This document shows, one piece after another, positions 11,475 to 23,028 of a stretch of 64,000 nucleotides of DNA (position 1 is its first letter; each line of letters starts with the position of its first letter). The position numbers were made by a program, and so were the translations under genes. This DNA comes from Adiantum capillus-veneris. Taxonomy: Eukaryota; Streptophyta; Polypodiopsida; Polypodiales; Pteridaceae. The DNA is taken from the NCBI GenBank assembly GCA_014529385.2, contig CM043959.1:48303928-48367927 (forward strand). The letters are read 5' to 3'. The notes under the pieces were generated by a model. It had not been told where the DNA came from, searched no databases, and saw only the letters and a list, made by a program, of their open reading frames with translations.

Positions 11475-13604
11475 ATGGCTGACAACAACAACACAGATGT
11501 GTTCAAGATGCTTGCTGCTGAGGACAGGTTGGATGGGGACAACTACCCTATGTGGGCTTATATGATGCAACATGTTCTTGTGTCAAAAGGTGTCTGGAAC
11601 ATTGTGCAGGGCATTGATGTACGTCCTGGTTCTGAAGATGTAGGCGATATTGAGGATGTTGCAGGTCTTGCTGCAAGGATTGCAACTGTTAGAGTTGTTT
11701 TGCCTATGGCAGAACAAGCTCGTTGGGATGTTAAGGATGCACAGGCTCATGCATTGATTGCGTTGTCTATGAAGCGCACCATTATTCCTCACATTCGTTC
11801 AGCACAATCTGCAAAACAGGCTTGGGATATTCTAGCAGGTCTTTATGCAAGCTGCAATGAAGCTAAAATTGCTTTGCTGCGTAAAGAGCTAGAGTCGAAG
11901 ATTATGCATGAGGAAGATGATATGGACACTTTCCTTGCTAGTGTCAAGGATATCAATGAGCAACTCATTTCTACAGGTGAAGTCATTTCGGACAGTTCCC
12001 TTGTGCAGACTGTTCTTGATGCCTTACCAGATTCCTACCAGACTTTTGCTAGTACTTGGAGACTCATGACCCAAGGAAATCCTGAAGTTGTCAAGTTTGA
12101 TGCATTATGCACATTGCTGTTGCAAGAGTCACTTTCTAGAAAAAACAGGACTAGGCAGCGTGCAGTTGAACAGGCTTTTATTGCTTCTCAAAGAAAGGGT
12201 GGTAACAGTAATGCAGCCACTTTTTATGGTTCTGCTGCGAGTGGCAAAAATTCTGTTCCTAATGCTTCTGCTGGCAGCACTTCGTCTGGCAATTCTGGTG
12301 ATAAGGGCAAAAAGAATATGCGTTGCCATTATTGTAAAGCCAATGATCACTTGATCAAGTCGTGTCCTAAGTTGAAGGCCAAAGAGGCTAAGAAGAAAGA
12401 GGGTGGTTCCACTACAAATGCTCGTTCCACTACAAATGCAGCCATTGTTGAGTCTTCTGTGAAAGGAGATTGTGATGCTGATGTTGATGCAGAATGGGCT
12501 TTTAGTGCAGAGTGCACTTACAATCCTGCTGTCCATGATGCATGCTTGTCAGTTGCTGCAGATTCACATGTGTGGTATTTCGACAGTGGTGCTACAAAGC
12601 ACATTACCTCACATCGTGAATTGTTTACCTCTCTCAAGTCTGTCCCTCATGGGAATTCAGTCACTTTTGCCAACAACGCCTCTTATCCAGTTCAGGGAGT
12701 TGGAAAGATTGTGCTCACTGCTGCTAATGGCAGTTCCTTCACACTTGTTGATGCACTTTATGTACCTGGGATCAAGAAGAATCTCTTGTCTGTATCCGCA
12801 CTTGCTAGACTTGGACTTGTAGTCAAATTTGTGGATGACAGATGTATAGTTCATGATCTCAGTTTTGGTGATGAAATTGTTGCATCTGGGCTTTTGTGCC
12901 GTGGGCTGTATAAGCTCACTTTGTATGACAAGTGTGGACAAAATTTTTCAAATGCTGTTGCAGATTCAAGGGCTATTTCAGATGCAAAACTTTGGCATGC
13001 ACGTTTTGGTCATCTGAATTATGCCAGTTTGCTGCGTTTGCAGAAATCTGATATGGTTGCTTCTTTGCCGCCTCTTGAAGCACCTGTCAAACATGTTTGT
13101 GAAGGCTGTATTCTAGGTAAAATGCAGCGTTCTAAGTTTCCAAAGGATGGTTCAGTTAGGGCCACATGCAGGTTGCAGCTTGTGCATAGTGATGTTTGTG
13201 GGCCCATGCAAACTCCGTCCTTGGGCAATTACCTGTACTTCGTGACTTTCATTGATGATTACTCCAGGCATGCATGGGTATTTTCGCTTAAAGCGAAGTC
13301 CGAAGTTTTTATGTGCTTCAAACAATTTTTGGCTATGGCTGAAAATGTCTCAAAATGTACTATGGGCACCCTCCGTTCCGATCGAGGGGGGGAGTATATG
13401 TCTCATGAATTTAATGCATTTCTGGCTAGTCGTGGGATAAAACACCAATGTACAGTGCCTTATACACCTCAGCAAAATGGTGTTGCTGAGAGGAAAAATA
13501 GGTCACTAACGGAAATGGCACGATGTATGGTCAAAAGTCAAGCTTTGCCGCATTCTTTTTGGATTGAGGCCATCATGTGTGCCACTTATGTCCTACGAAA
13601 GCTT
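11475..13604 (+). pseudogene. Copia gag-protease-integrase (5' part of frameshifted gag-pol)
   Basis: The ATG at 11475 opens a long frame beginning MADNNNTDVFKMLAAEDRL. The gag capsid region is followed by a CCHC knuckle (CHYCKANDHLIKSCP, about residue 279), protease (WYFDSGATKHITS), the integrase zinc region (HARFGHLNY...CEGCILGK) and the integrase core with D, D and E in HSDVCGP, RSDRGGEY and QQNGVAERKN. Around 13,600 the frame is lost: the expected protein continues in the next frame as CPTKALQSITP. The phrase TGTCCTACG at the junction occurs once where the family pattern would lead one to expect a few more codons, consistent with a small deletion. The frame runs on to 13,811 as nonsense. 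Confidence 0.93.
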
Positions 13605-15748
13605 TGCAATCTATTACTCCATATGAAGAATGGCATGATAGAAAGCCTTCTATTGAGCACATGCGTGTTTTTGGCTGTTTGGCATATGCTTTGGTGCCAC
13701 AAGTGCAGCGAAGAAAATTGGATGATAAGGCTGTCAAATGTATTTTTGTTGGTTATAGTGCTGAAAGCAAAGGTTACAGGTTGTATCATCCGCAAACAAA
13801 ACATATTCTAGTTTCACGGGATGTAGTGTTTGTGGAAGATTCTGTTCAGCCCTTGCTGTCATGTACTAGAGACAGTAATGTAAGCTCACAGGGCATTTAT
13901 GACACTTTGTTGCCTCTTTTCAGTGGTGGAAATACGAATGTAAGTTCCAATGAGGCAAATGTACAGCCTATGGGGGTTTCTGAAAATGTTTTAGAACGGC
14001 CTATTACTGATGCAGATGTACATGATGTACTTGATGAGGAAAGGGCTGAAAATGAGCAGGCTAGAGGTATGCCAAAATGGCTGGTGCACACTTTGCGTGA
14101 CAGTAAATTGGATGCACCTTTATCTAGTCGTACTCGTTCAGGCTCTCGCCATGCATCTTATGCATTAGATTGTTATGCTTTGGCTGTGTCTAGTTTACAT
14201 GATGTTGAGGAGCCTCTGTCTTTTGATGAAGCACAGAATTCAAAAAATTGGATTGCTGCCATGAAATCAGAATATGATGCACTTATAGAGAATGACACAT
14301 GGACTTTATGTGATTTGCCTCCTGGCAAAAAGGCCATTGGTACGAAGTGGGTTTACAAGTTGAAACGCAAGCCGGATGGTGAGATCGATCGCCATAAGGC
14401 TCGACTTGTTGCAAAGGGTTATGCACAACAAAAAGGCATAGATTATGAAGAGACTTTTGCTCCCACTTGTCGTATGACTACTGTGCGTTTTCTATGTGCA
14501 TTGGCAGCTCATTTTGGTTGGGATGTACATCAATCAAACATTGTTACTGCTTTCTTGAATGGTGACATATTTGAGGAAGTTTATGTAACGCAGCCTCGCG
14601 GTTTTGTCATAAAAGGACAAGAGGACAAAGTGTGCAAATGTAAGAAGGCTTTGTATGGGTTGAAGCAATCTCCTCGTGCTTGGTATGAGAAAGCTGAAAC
14701 TCATTTGGTTAAACGAGGCTTTCGTAACAGTCCAACAGAAAGCACATTGTATGTAAAGCGTGAGGATGATGTATTTCTCATTGTGGTTCTTTATGTTGAT
14801 GATTTGCTGATCACTGGACCAAATGAGAGACATATTGTTGAATTTAAGGCTGATTTGAATGCTACTTTCAAGATGAAAGATTTGGGGCTGTTGCATCATT
14901 ACTTGGGTATACAGTTTAAGCAGTGTGATGGTGGTATTGCCTTGTGTCAGAAAAGTTACATAGAGACATTGCTATGTAAGTTTGGACTTGAGGATTGCAA
15001 ACCTATTGCCACTCCCATGGAAACAGGTTTGAAGTTGAGTCTACATGATGCTGGCAATCCTGCTAATGTCACTCTTTACCAAACTGCTGTTGGCTGCCTC
15101 ATTTATGTATGCAACACGAGGCCAGATATTCAGTTTGCAGTCTCGCAGGTCAGCAGATTTATGCATAGCCCAGGGTCTAAGCATTGGCAGGCTGTCAAGA
15201 GGATTTTCCGCTACATTAGTGGCACTTTACATCTTGGCTTGTTTTATCCCAAGGGGGGATCATTGCCGCCAGACTTACATGCTTTTTCGGACTCAGATTG
15301 GGCTGGTTGTTTTGACACGCGAGTGTCCACAAGTGGTTTTTGTTTCATGCTTGGCAGTTCATGTATATCATGGTTGAGCAAGAAGCAACCTACTGTGGCC
15401 ACTTCGAGTTGTGAGGCTGAGTACAGGGCAGTCTTCACAGCTACGGTTGAGTGTGTATGGCTCAGACGCCTTATGGATGACTTGGGTGTTGGACAGGACA
15501 CTGCCAACACTATCTACACTGACAGTCAGAGCGCATTGGCAGTTGCGAGGAACCCAGTTTTTCATGCTCGCACAAAGCACATTGAGGTGCATTACCACTA
15601 TGTCAGGGAGAGGCTCTCAGCAGGAGAGATCAGCTTGGCTTATGTGCCAACACAAGACAACCTTGCAGATCTTTTCACAAAGGCATTGTCTCGTGAGAAG
15701 CTTGAAGCTTTCCGCAAAGCTTTGGGCTTACTCCCCTTTGTGGACTGA
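13605..15748 (+). pseudogene. Copia integrase C-terminus, reverse transcriptase and RNase H (3' part of gag-pol)
   Basis: The frame is open from 13,577 and meaningful from CPTKALQ (about 13,592). It holds the end of integrase (MRVFGCLAYALVP, VGYSAESKGYRLY), a linker, RT (GTKWVYKLKRKPDGEIDRHK, ETFAPTCRMTTVR, ALYGLKQSPRAWY, YVDDLLITG) and RNase H (SDSDWAGC, SSCEAEYRA, YTDSQSALAVARNP, TKHIEVHYHYVRE). RT motif A reads VHQSNIVTAFLNG: the usual Asp is Asn (codon 14,537-14,539, AAC), which should abolish polymerase activity. The second catalytic pair in YVDD and the RNase H acidic residues remain. The frame ends at 15,748, about 75 bp before the 3' LTR. Confidence 0.93.
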
Positions 15749-15810
15749 TCCTGTCCTCAGGGCATGGCACTTCCCTTTACTCATGTGCCAGCTCTCGTTC
15801 ACCGCATCAC

Positions 15811-15823
15811 TCCAGGGGGGATT
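15811..15823 (+). other. Copia polypurine tract
   Basis: TCCAGGGGGGATT directly precedes the 3' LTR, in the position for plus-strand priming. Confidence 0.8.
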
Positions 15824-16050
15824 TGTTACCATATACATGTGGTAGTGATGTGTGTGAACACACTAGGACCGCCGGGGCATTTTTTCCCTCTTTAGGAGGT
15901 TTTTTCCCCCGTGCATTGTATATACGCCCATCACTCTAGGGCTATCTATCTTTCCATTACACACTAAGTAACACACTCTCTATTGTGTGCCTAGAGCTTC
16001 CTTCGTCTTCTCCAAGCTGTGTGTGTTTCTCTGCAACCCTAATTCCAACA
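15824..16050 (+). repeat. Copia 3' LTR
   Basis: 227 bp, apparently identical to the 5' LTR, and followed by target duplication AACAC. Confidence 0.97.
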
Positions 16051-16055
16051 AACAC

Positions 16056-16428
16056 TGTTGTGCTTGATTGATGATAAGTTATATGGTTGTTGTTGTCGAC
16101 TTCTACTTGCTTCTTCTTCTCTTGATCTTCGCACGGTGATGTATGTCACCAACTACTTTAATTCCTCCCCTTGATGATGTTATTCTTCTTTGTTGTGTAA
16201 GACTTTTTGTAGACATCTCATTAATCTTTTATGCATGACTATCACCTCTATACATTGTGATTAAGATTATGTGTGTGCAAAATCTCTATAGCATATCTAT
16301 CATACATTGCAATAAAGGGATGTTTGGTGCTTTGTGGCATTGTGTGAATTGATGTAAACAACCTCTTGTAGGTAATTTTCTTTACCTTGATTGTCTAAGA
16401 GCGATTTGAAAAATGGAGAAAGGGGAGG
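16056..16428. other. Flank between the copia and LTR copy 2; no gene seen
   Basis: Continues the sequence interrupted at 10,881. TC-rich in its first half, AT-rich after. GGAGAAAGGGGAGG at 16,415-16,428 is purine-rich, but the other side of LTR copy 2 gives the better polypurine tract. Confidence 0.4.
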
Positions 16429-17382
16429 TGTGGGACGGGTGTCTAACCTCACTCCTATCTTATTGAAAACGTAGCGAGAACCACGAATACAATTATCAAT
16501 CCATGGGACGAAGCTGACCCGACTAGTGCATAGAGGCTACAAGAGGTTGTCAATCTCTTGGAAAACAACAAACAACTCGCATCTAACTCAAGCTACACAC
16601 AAATGACTGAAATCACCAAAAAGATAATCGCTCTTCGGCAAACAAGTCACATCCGTTACAACATCAAATGGCATCCAAACGTTACGGAACTTCTAGGACA
16701 TGTTTATAAGACTTAAGCATACATGCTTATGGTCTCAAATCTCACTTTAGGTCAAGTGCAAAAATTGTTGATTATTAACAGCACAGTGAGTTTTTGACCT
16801 AGTCATTTTTGACCCAGAATGCATCTAAATACTTAGCAATGATGCCCCAATACCCCACCTATACTTAGTTTTTGATTTTGAAGCTTAAATTCCTACTTAT
16901 GATGAAATTAGACCACGGATCGGCGATGCCAACAGGTGCGGATTACCATGAAATGCTTACATCAATGCGTAGAGCTCTTACCTGCGGTTGCAATGCAACA
17001 GACACGCCTGTAATGTGACAATCGAGAAGGGAGTAGGAAGCGAGAGAAGGAGAGAAGTGAGAGAAGTTATCTCACGCTGTAATTCTATTATCCAAAACTT
17101 ATGAAAAACTTACAAAAATTGGCTCTATTATCCAAAACTTATGAAAAACTTACAAAAATTGGCTTTTATATCTTAGCCAAGGTTTTTGGTGGTCAAAACT
17201 AACAATCTGGGAGCTCTAACTAAAGATAGGTTGATACAATCTGAAAGCTTGTAGCCCCGGCTCATCAATTACAATGTTTATCTAGAAAGTAGGAGTTACA
17301 ATATTCTTGATTCATTAAAATAATACATGTTTTGACAATGAAAGCTCCAAAAAATGATATCCAAGTTAGATTGTTGCTAACA
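16429..17382 (-). repeat. LTR copy 2 (3' LTR of a minus-strand element)
   Basis: Same family as 877-1784. On the minus strand it reads TGTTAGC...CCCACA and is preceded by the polypurine tract AAGGAGGGGGGGA (17,395-17,383), the signature of a 3' LTR. A sentence of about 40 bp is locally duplicated at about 17,085-17,165 (CCAAAACTTATGAAAAAC twice). The 5' LTR of this element is not in the window. Confidence 0.65.
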
Positions 17383-17395
17383 TCCCCCCCTCCTT
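17383..17395 (-). other. Polypurine tract of the minus-strand element
   Basis: Read on the minus strand, AAGGAGGGGGGGA directly abuts the LTR start TGTTAGC. This fixes the orientation of LTR copy 2. Confidence 0.6.
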
Positions 17396-17838
17396 AATTG
17401 TGTTGTCCCTTGACATAGCTTCATGGACTGAAGTAGTTTTCGGGTTGACAGCTGGCGAGGCAGTATTTCAGCGCGTGTAAGTCTTTTTCATATCTAAGTC
17501 TTCTCTCTTTGTCAAGAACCTACAAGAACTGCATGGTGATTTGGTTTTTAAGCTCCTAGCTGAGTAGCCAACAAATCTGGATGTGAGGTTTCTTATCACT
17601 GGCTTAAATATCTTCGTTTGCCAAGTGAAGAAACCTATATAAAATTCTTCCTCAAACACCAACATATTACCTGAGGGGAAAAACATGCATCTGGCGTAGA
17701 AGCCATATTAAAGGACTTCCTTGAAAGGCTAGCCACTTAAGTCATAGCAGAGGCCCTTATTGCCTTCGAGGAACGACATCCATGGAGCTCGTGCTTGCTC
17801 TGGCTCATGAAAGGCTTGAATGCATGTGAGCATCATTC

Positions 17839-19623
17839 TTAAAATTTATATAACATGGCACATGATAGGTTGGAAAGGATTTTGAAGAAATTCATGGCAC
17901 CCGTTAGGATTTTCACCATGTACTCCTCTGTTGTTGCCGATACCTGAATTGGAGCTGGAAATTGTGGATAGGTCACCCATGTAGGCCGCTCATTTCTCAA
18001 TGCTTTGTATGCTTGCCATGTCCTTACTCTTGGTACAAGACAAAAGGGTCTTTTTGTAGTGCAGCATGTGCTCTTGTATAGAATCAGATATCTTGGATTC
18101 TTGTTCAACTAGCTCTTTATCAACTTGGGGTGGACATCCTCTGTGCCTTCTGCCTGCATATCTTTATATAGTCTTTCTTTTACATGTAATAGCTCTACCT
18201 TGATCAGAGGGTATGGCAATGATTGTTGATGCCATTGTGGATTGATTTGGTCGGGATTGAATTGAGTTACATTGACTGAGTGGAGAACACTCAACTCCCA
18301 ATCCATCGCTTCTTTCCATTCTGCATCCGTTTCCTGAGCAACCTATTCCTTTAGTGTATCTTCCTGAGCTTTAGAAATTTGGACCATGGACACTTGCTCA
18401 ACATCTATGAGTGGTACCTGAAAGCCTTCTTTTCCTCCTAGACCTTCTATCAGCTATGTTTCCAATCAGCAGAAGTGACTTAGGGAATTTTGATAGTCGG
18501 TTGCTCAGAGGTACCTGCTTCTTATTGTGTCTTTGGTTGTCCCTCCTTTAGCAATTGATTGACTCTTTTTAGCTCTGCTATCTCCTTGAGCAGTTGTTCT
18601 TCTTGTTGTACCCCCATCAGTGCAAGGTCTCTTCTCTATTTGCTCTAGCTTTAGCTCTATCTCTAGATCCTTATTCCTCTTTTCCAAATCCTTATAAACT
18701 TCATGTGTATCTTTTATAAAAGCGACAATAGGATTTTGTCTAATCTGTCTCAAAAAGGATGCTTGATCATTGATCCTTTGCTCTGAGTATTGCAGAGAAG
18801 CATTCGCTACATCAAGCTGCACTTGGATCTTCTATACTAACAGAGTTGTGGTTAGGAGTTCATTTATTACCTCTGTCGGATGTTGATCTTTGGTCTTGTA
18901 GGCATCGGTTAGTTTGGTTACAAGTTCTCCTAGCTCCTCCATTTCTTTCTATTGCTTCTCTTTGGCTAGCTGGTGTTGTTTGGCTCCAGCTTTCATCTCT
19001 TCTACTTTTCTTTGTAGATTTGAGATTTTATTCATCTTGTCTTCTAACTCTCCTTGTAGAGCATCGATGACCATTTCCAGCTCCCTAACCTTAGCACTGT
19101 GGCTAAGTGTTGTTGTTTGCATTGTTTTGGTCATCACCTGCATCTGCTTGGCATATTCATCTACTTGCAGGATGAATTCATCATTTGTCTCACATTATTC
19201 ATACTCTATAGGCTGTCTAGATGTTTCATCTGTTTTGGGTGATTTTGTGGTGGCTGCTTGTGGTTGCGGCGGGGTTTTTACCTCTCCAAAACTTGATGCG
19301 TCTTGCGGTTTAGGCTCTTTTTCTTTGGATTCCTTGCCCTCATTTGATTTAGTTGTTGGTGAAGGATGAGGGCTTGGCATTGGGTTGTATGCCTGTTCCG
19401 TAGTGGGTGAGGTGGGCTTTGGAGACATCTCCTCCCAATAGTGTTGTGTCTCTCCTTGTTCTACAGCCTCCACTTGTCTTTGTTTCTCAATCGCGTCTTC
19501 TCTTGCTTTCCTCTCAGCTTCTTGAGCTTCTTTTCACTTGAGGGCTTCTGCCTCTGCATACATGCATTCAAGGAAGTCTATGGGGTCCTCCGATTCTTTC
19601 CTTGCAGGTTTTTTTGCACCTAC
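17839..19623 (-). pseudogene. Long coiled-coil, charged ORF relic of a non-autonomous LTR element
   Basis: A single reading frame runs leftward from about 19,623 to 17,839 (roughly 595 codons) with several internal stops. It opens with SEDPIDFLECMYAEAEALK, passes a Lys/Glu/Ala-rich helix (EAERKAREDAIEKQRQVEA), a Pro/Ser/Thr linker (MSPKPTSPTTEQAYNP), two strong coiled-coil stretches (ELEMVIDALQGELEDKMNK; KDLEKRNKDLEIELKLEQ) and a C-terminal part with WQAYKALRNERPTWVTYPQF. No zinc knuckle, protease or RT is seen. Lying just inside a 3' LTR and polypurine tract, it is best read as the sole ORF of a non-autonomous element, perhaps a diverged gag or a captured gene. I do not recognise it. Confidence 0.45.
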
Positions 19624-20007
19624 ATTTTGAAAGGCAACGCCCGTCATTTACAACTCCACTCTTGGCCTTGCAAGAGTGGCCGCTTCCCCAAGTCCCTCGA
19701 CGTATCCCCACCTCAGGTGTCCCAGGTAGTTGGTGGAGCTTATCCTCTTTCACTCAACACAGTGGAAATCACCTCACCCGGTAGCCTTTATCGCATCTTC
19801 TTCTGCATCAACTGCGTCCTCAACCAAAAACTTGTGTCATGTGTACATTGCCCCTACTTTGGAGCTTCTTCAACCCAGCAATGCTTATATTACCTTTTGA
19901 AAGCTCAAGCAAAAACCAGTCAGTAAATCCAACAAAGTTAAAACCTTTTCTCCTCTCGATGCAAAGTTATCTCCCTACCGAACCGTTTTTCCTTTTGAAG
20001 AATCCTT

Positions 20008-21648
20008 ATGGAAACTCCTTCCCCCGCTTCCGCATCGACTTTGGGATCAAACCTTACCCCAATGACAATAGAAGATAACCCCAATGCTTTGCTTGTGGCT
20101 CCTTCGCTTCCAGCTCCGTCCATTCCGGCCTCCCCTATCTCCAATATGACGGCCCACACCACAAATCTTCTAAATCCCACATCCACCTCCTTGGTCCTTA
20201 TAATTCCCTTGAAACCCAATACCCTTTCTATGGGTAAATCTACTTTTCTCAGTTTTACCTTGGCTGCTAACCTCATCAACCTACACTCCCCAACATCATC
20301 TTCACACCTCCTCAAAAAACCCTCTTTAGCTTGAAAGAAATCCTCACCCTCACCGCTAACTTACTGCTTGAAGATCTTGATCAACTCTCCTTCCCTGATA
20401 AAAAACATCGGCATCACTAACCCCTCCCTCTCACATCATCTCAGCCTTACTAACTCTACTCAAACCATACATAGTGGCATTTTCTCCAACTCTCCACAAA
20501 CCATACATGGTGGAATTTTCTCCAACACCTCTCAAAGCGGTTTCCTCACAAATCCTCCCCTTTCTTTCCCCTCCTCTTTTGGTTCTCTCTCCTCAAGCTC
20601 TTCCTCCCTTGTGGTTGCCCCCTCTCCCATTCTACCCCAAATCCAAAAGCCCTTGGAATTCAATAAAATTGTTTCCCACTCCTTGGTGGACTTTAAGGCC
20701 CTCAATCATAATCTTAGCAAAGCCAAATCACACCTTTCGCATTTTCAAAACCTTCACTCCTTTTAAAAATCCCTGCATAGTCTTTGTATGAAGCCTCCTC
20801 GCCTCACCATGGATGACTCTCAAGCTCAAGCACTCTTAAGCGCCAAGCTTAACGCTCTCAATATCCAATTCCAACTAGATTTTACTAAAGCTTACATCCA
20901 AGCCCAAGATTTACTTGTCAATAACCTCCAAAAAATCTTTGATGAGTACAGCGATCTTGTGGAAGAGAGCCTTTCGGACCTTACCAAAAGACTTGCACCC
21001 ATCTCTTTCCCAAGGGTGCTACCCGCGACTTGAGTGAATCAACTCTTGCTTTGGAAGCAAATCCCCTCAATGAATTTGATTAACATCTTCAAAATGAGAC
21101 ACTCCAAGCTCACTAGCTTAGCGGCGCACAATGCTAGGAAGAGATCTCAAACTTCAATCTTGGAAGAAGTAGAGTCTCTTCCTAAGGAAGAAACGGTGGG
21201 TGAATTGGTGCTTCATGAAGTCACCACCCAAGCGAAAAAGCTTCTTTCACCCCTTCAAAATAAGCCCTCTAGCAACTCCCACTCAACCTTCTACAAGACC
21301 TCTCCTCCGAAAGTTGTCTCACATAACACTCGACAACTCTTCAAGAAGCCTACCCCTTTGAATAAAACTTCCCATGTAAATTTTACCCATCAACCTTTTA
21401 AAAATCCCAAACCCTCTCCCCCAATAGGCAACCCTTGCACTAATTTCCCCTCCTACAAACTGCCCATTTTAACCACTCCAAAGAAATCCTTCCCTTCTCC
21501 TTCCTCATCAAACATCACCCCCTTACCCTCTCTACTCAAAACTACCAATTTCCCCCTCAACTCTCTCACACCACAACCCAAGCCTCTACACCCTAAGTAT
21601 AGCTTGCCTAAACCTTCAAAAAACATGCAATGGAGGAGGGAGAAGTAG
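20008..21648 (+). pseudogene. Pro/Ser/Asn-rich ORF relic upstream of the Penelope-like RT remnant
   Basis: One frame runs from an ATG at 20,008 to 21,648 (about 546 codons), broken at 20,332 (TGA), 20,764 (TAA) and 21,031 (TGA). The N-terminal two thirds is low-complexity Pro/Ser/Thr/Leu. A helical segment at about 20,812-21,000 (LDFTKAYIQAQDLLVNNLQK, EEYSDLVEESLSDLTKRL-like) could form a coiled coil, and the C-terminal third is Lys/Pro/Ser-rich and basic. It shares strand and strong C-richness with the RT remnant 200 bp downstream and may be that element's N-terminal region. No family is recognised. Confidence 0.4.
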
Positions 21649-21848
21649 AGAAGAAGCACCCTACCTCTTGGGTCCATTTTCTCTTCTCTCAATCCTCTCT
21701 CTTTCCTCATATTTGGACCCCTCCTTGTTTGTTTCCTTTCCTTTCCCACCCCCCCTAGACAGGTAGAAAAAGTTGTAAATTTTGGCTCCCCCTCACTAAC
21801 CCCCACCTCTTTAATATTTTGACTCTTAGCAAAATTACCACATCTTCC

Positions 21849-22418
21849 CTTGAGCACAAGGTTACTAACCTGTCCTTCCATAACCTCTCCAATGGTTCCC
21901 TCTCTCCCTCCGAACAAAGGCTTGTAGTCCTTGGGATCAATTAGATTCCCCCCTCTCCCTCTTATTCTGGACATCCAATTTTTCAAGGGACCCTCTTTTT
22001 CCGCTTATGGGATCCTTGATACCCATTGTCACAAAAACAAAACCTAAACTCCTTCAACTATATTCCTTGGCAATCTTGGCACCCTACTCACCAAAAGATT
22101 GCTTTTTTAGAGCTTAGGAGGTACATTATTAGGGAAAGCTATCTTTTAAGATTTATCTCTATTTGTAACCTCTTCTATACTAGGCTAAGAGCAAAAGGAT
22201 ATCCCTCCCCCCTATTGGAAGCTTGTTTTCTCTACCTTTCCTACGATCTGAGACCCTCTCTCCTCCAAAAGTTTCCAAAAACCAAACCTTCTCCTACCAT
22301 CATGAAGATTCCTTTCTCACCTATAATCCGTCATCTCAACTTATCGCATTCCATTAACCAATCCCTCACTAATCTTCTTAATCCAACACGGACCTCGCAC
22401 ACTTGCCTAGAACTTTGA
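21849..22418 (+). pseudogene. Penelope-like (endonuclease-lacking type) reverse transcriptase remnant, catalytic core deleted
   Basis: Three frame-shifted pieces line up in the order of a Penelope-like RT. Piece 1 (21,849-21,941): VTNLSFHNLSNGSLSPSEQR...LGIN, the conserved NLS...LS..E..LL..GL.F.P segment ahead of the RT fingers. Piece 2 (21,961-22,044): LDIQFFKGPSFSAYGILDTH, the strand after the catalytic palm. Piece 3 (22,026-22,418): NSFNYIPWQSWHPTHQKIAF, RRYIIRESYLLRFISICNLF and TRLRAKGYPSPLLEACFLYL, the thumb with its RY-R and F--RLR-RGYP signature. The palm with the catalytic Asp pair is absent between pieces 1 and 2. No GIY-YIG endonuclease could be found downstream. Assignment is from remembered motif order, not a search. 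Confidence 0.5.
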
Positions 22419-22477
22419 TCTGTTGGATGAATGCACCCAATCTCGGAACCCTTCTCTCTAAGCCCCCTTCTTCTTCT

Positions 22478-22512
22478 CCCCCCCCCCCCCCCCCCCCCCC
22501 CCCCTCCCCCCC
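22478..22512. repeat. Poly(C) tract
   Basis: 27 consecutive C, one T, then seven C. The complementary strand is a run of G able to form quadruplexes. It lies 60 bp after the RT remnant. Confidence 0.95.
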
Positions 22513-23028
22513 GCCCTTCCCCTCCCCTCTCAAAGAATTCCACCCTTAATTGACAAAACCTTACCTCAGCTAACTTCGGCCTCATGTGTATAAGCAACCC
22601 CTCTAAACTCCACCCATTCCCTAGGCTAGGTCAAACTCCTTTTTTGGACTAGTCCCTTTACTGTACATTTTTCCACTTCTTTCCATATCCCCTTCACAAC
22701 TTTATTGCCCTACTAACTCTCCACCTTTCCCTCCCTTTTTTTGTAAGTACCCACTTAAGATGGGTCATAACCTGTCTTTAAGTAGCCTCTCCCTCTTCCA
22801 TATGGTACTACTATAGTTTTTTGAGCCACACCACACCTCACTATTAATACCCCCTCCATATCCTCCTTTTGTTTGCACCACTGATGAGATAATGAAAGCA
22901 AAACATGTTTGGTGTGAACTTGTCTCCTTTTCTTTCCCCCCCCCAAAAAAATAAAATTTGCATAGCTTTGTTCCTCTTCCATCATGTTGCCTTAGCAAAA
23001 TTTTCTTGCTAAGTTTGTTGCTTTTAAA
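22513..23028. other. C/T-rich stretch; no gene seen
   Basis: Continues the strong pyrimidine bias of the plus strand up to about 22,950 and contains no recognisable domain. Confidence 0.4.

Larger units (their letters stand above)
10886..16050 (+). mobile_element. Young Ty1/copia retrotransposon, TSD AACAC
   Basis: The element is 5,165 bp, with 227-bp LTRs (TGTTACC...CCAACA) that look identical base for base, an initiator-Met primer site, gag-pol in copia order (gag, protease, integrase, RT, RNase H), a polypurine stretch and 5-bp direct flanks AACAC at 10,881-10,885 and 16,051-16,055. Identical LTRs mean a very recent insertion. Yet the polyprotein is split by a frameshift in integrase and RT motif A has Asn in place of its catalytic Asp, so this copy probably could not have mobilised itself. 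Confidence 0.97.

Noticed and set aside
14534-14899. 121-codon ORF on the minus strand over the copia RT
   Set aside because: Shadow of the RT coding frame; no independent evidence.
16415-16428. Polypurine tract for a plus-strand reading of LTR copy 2
   Set aside because: AAGGAGGGGGGGA on the other side and the minus-strand coding relic behind it fit the minus orientation better; not fully excluded.
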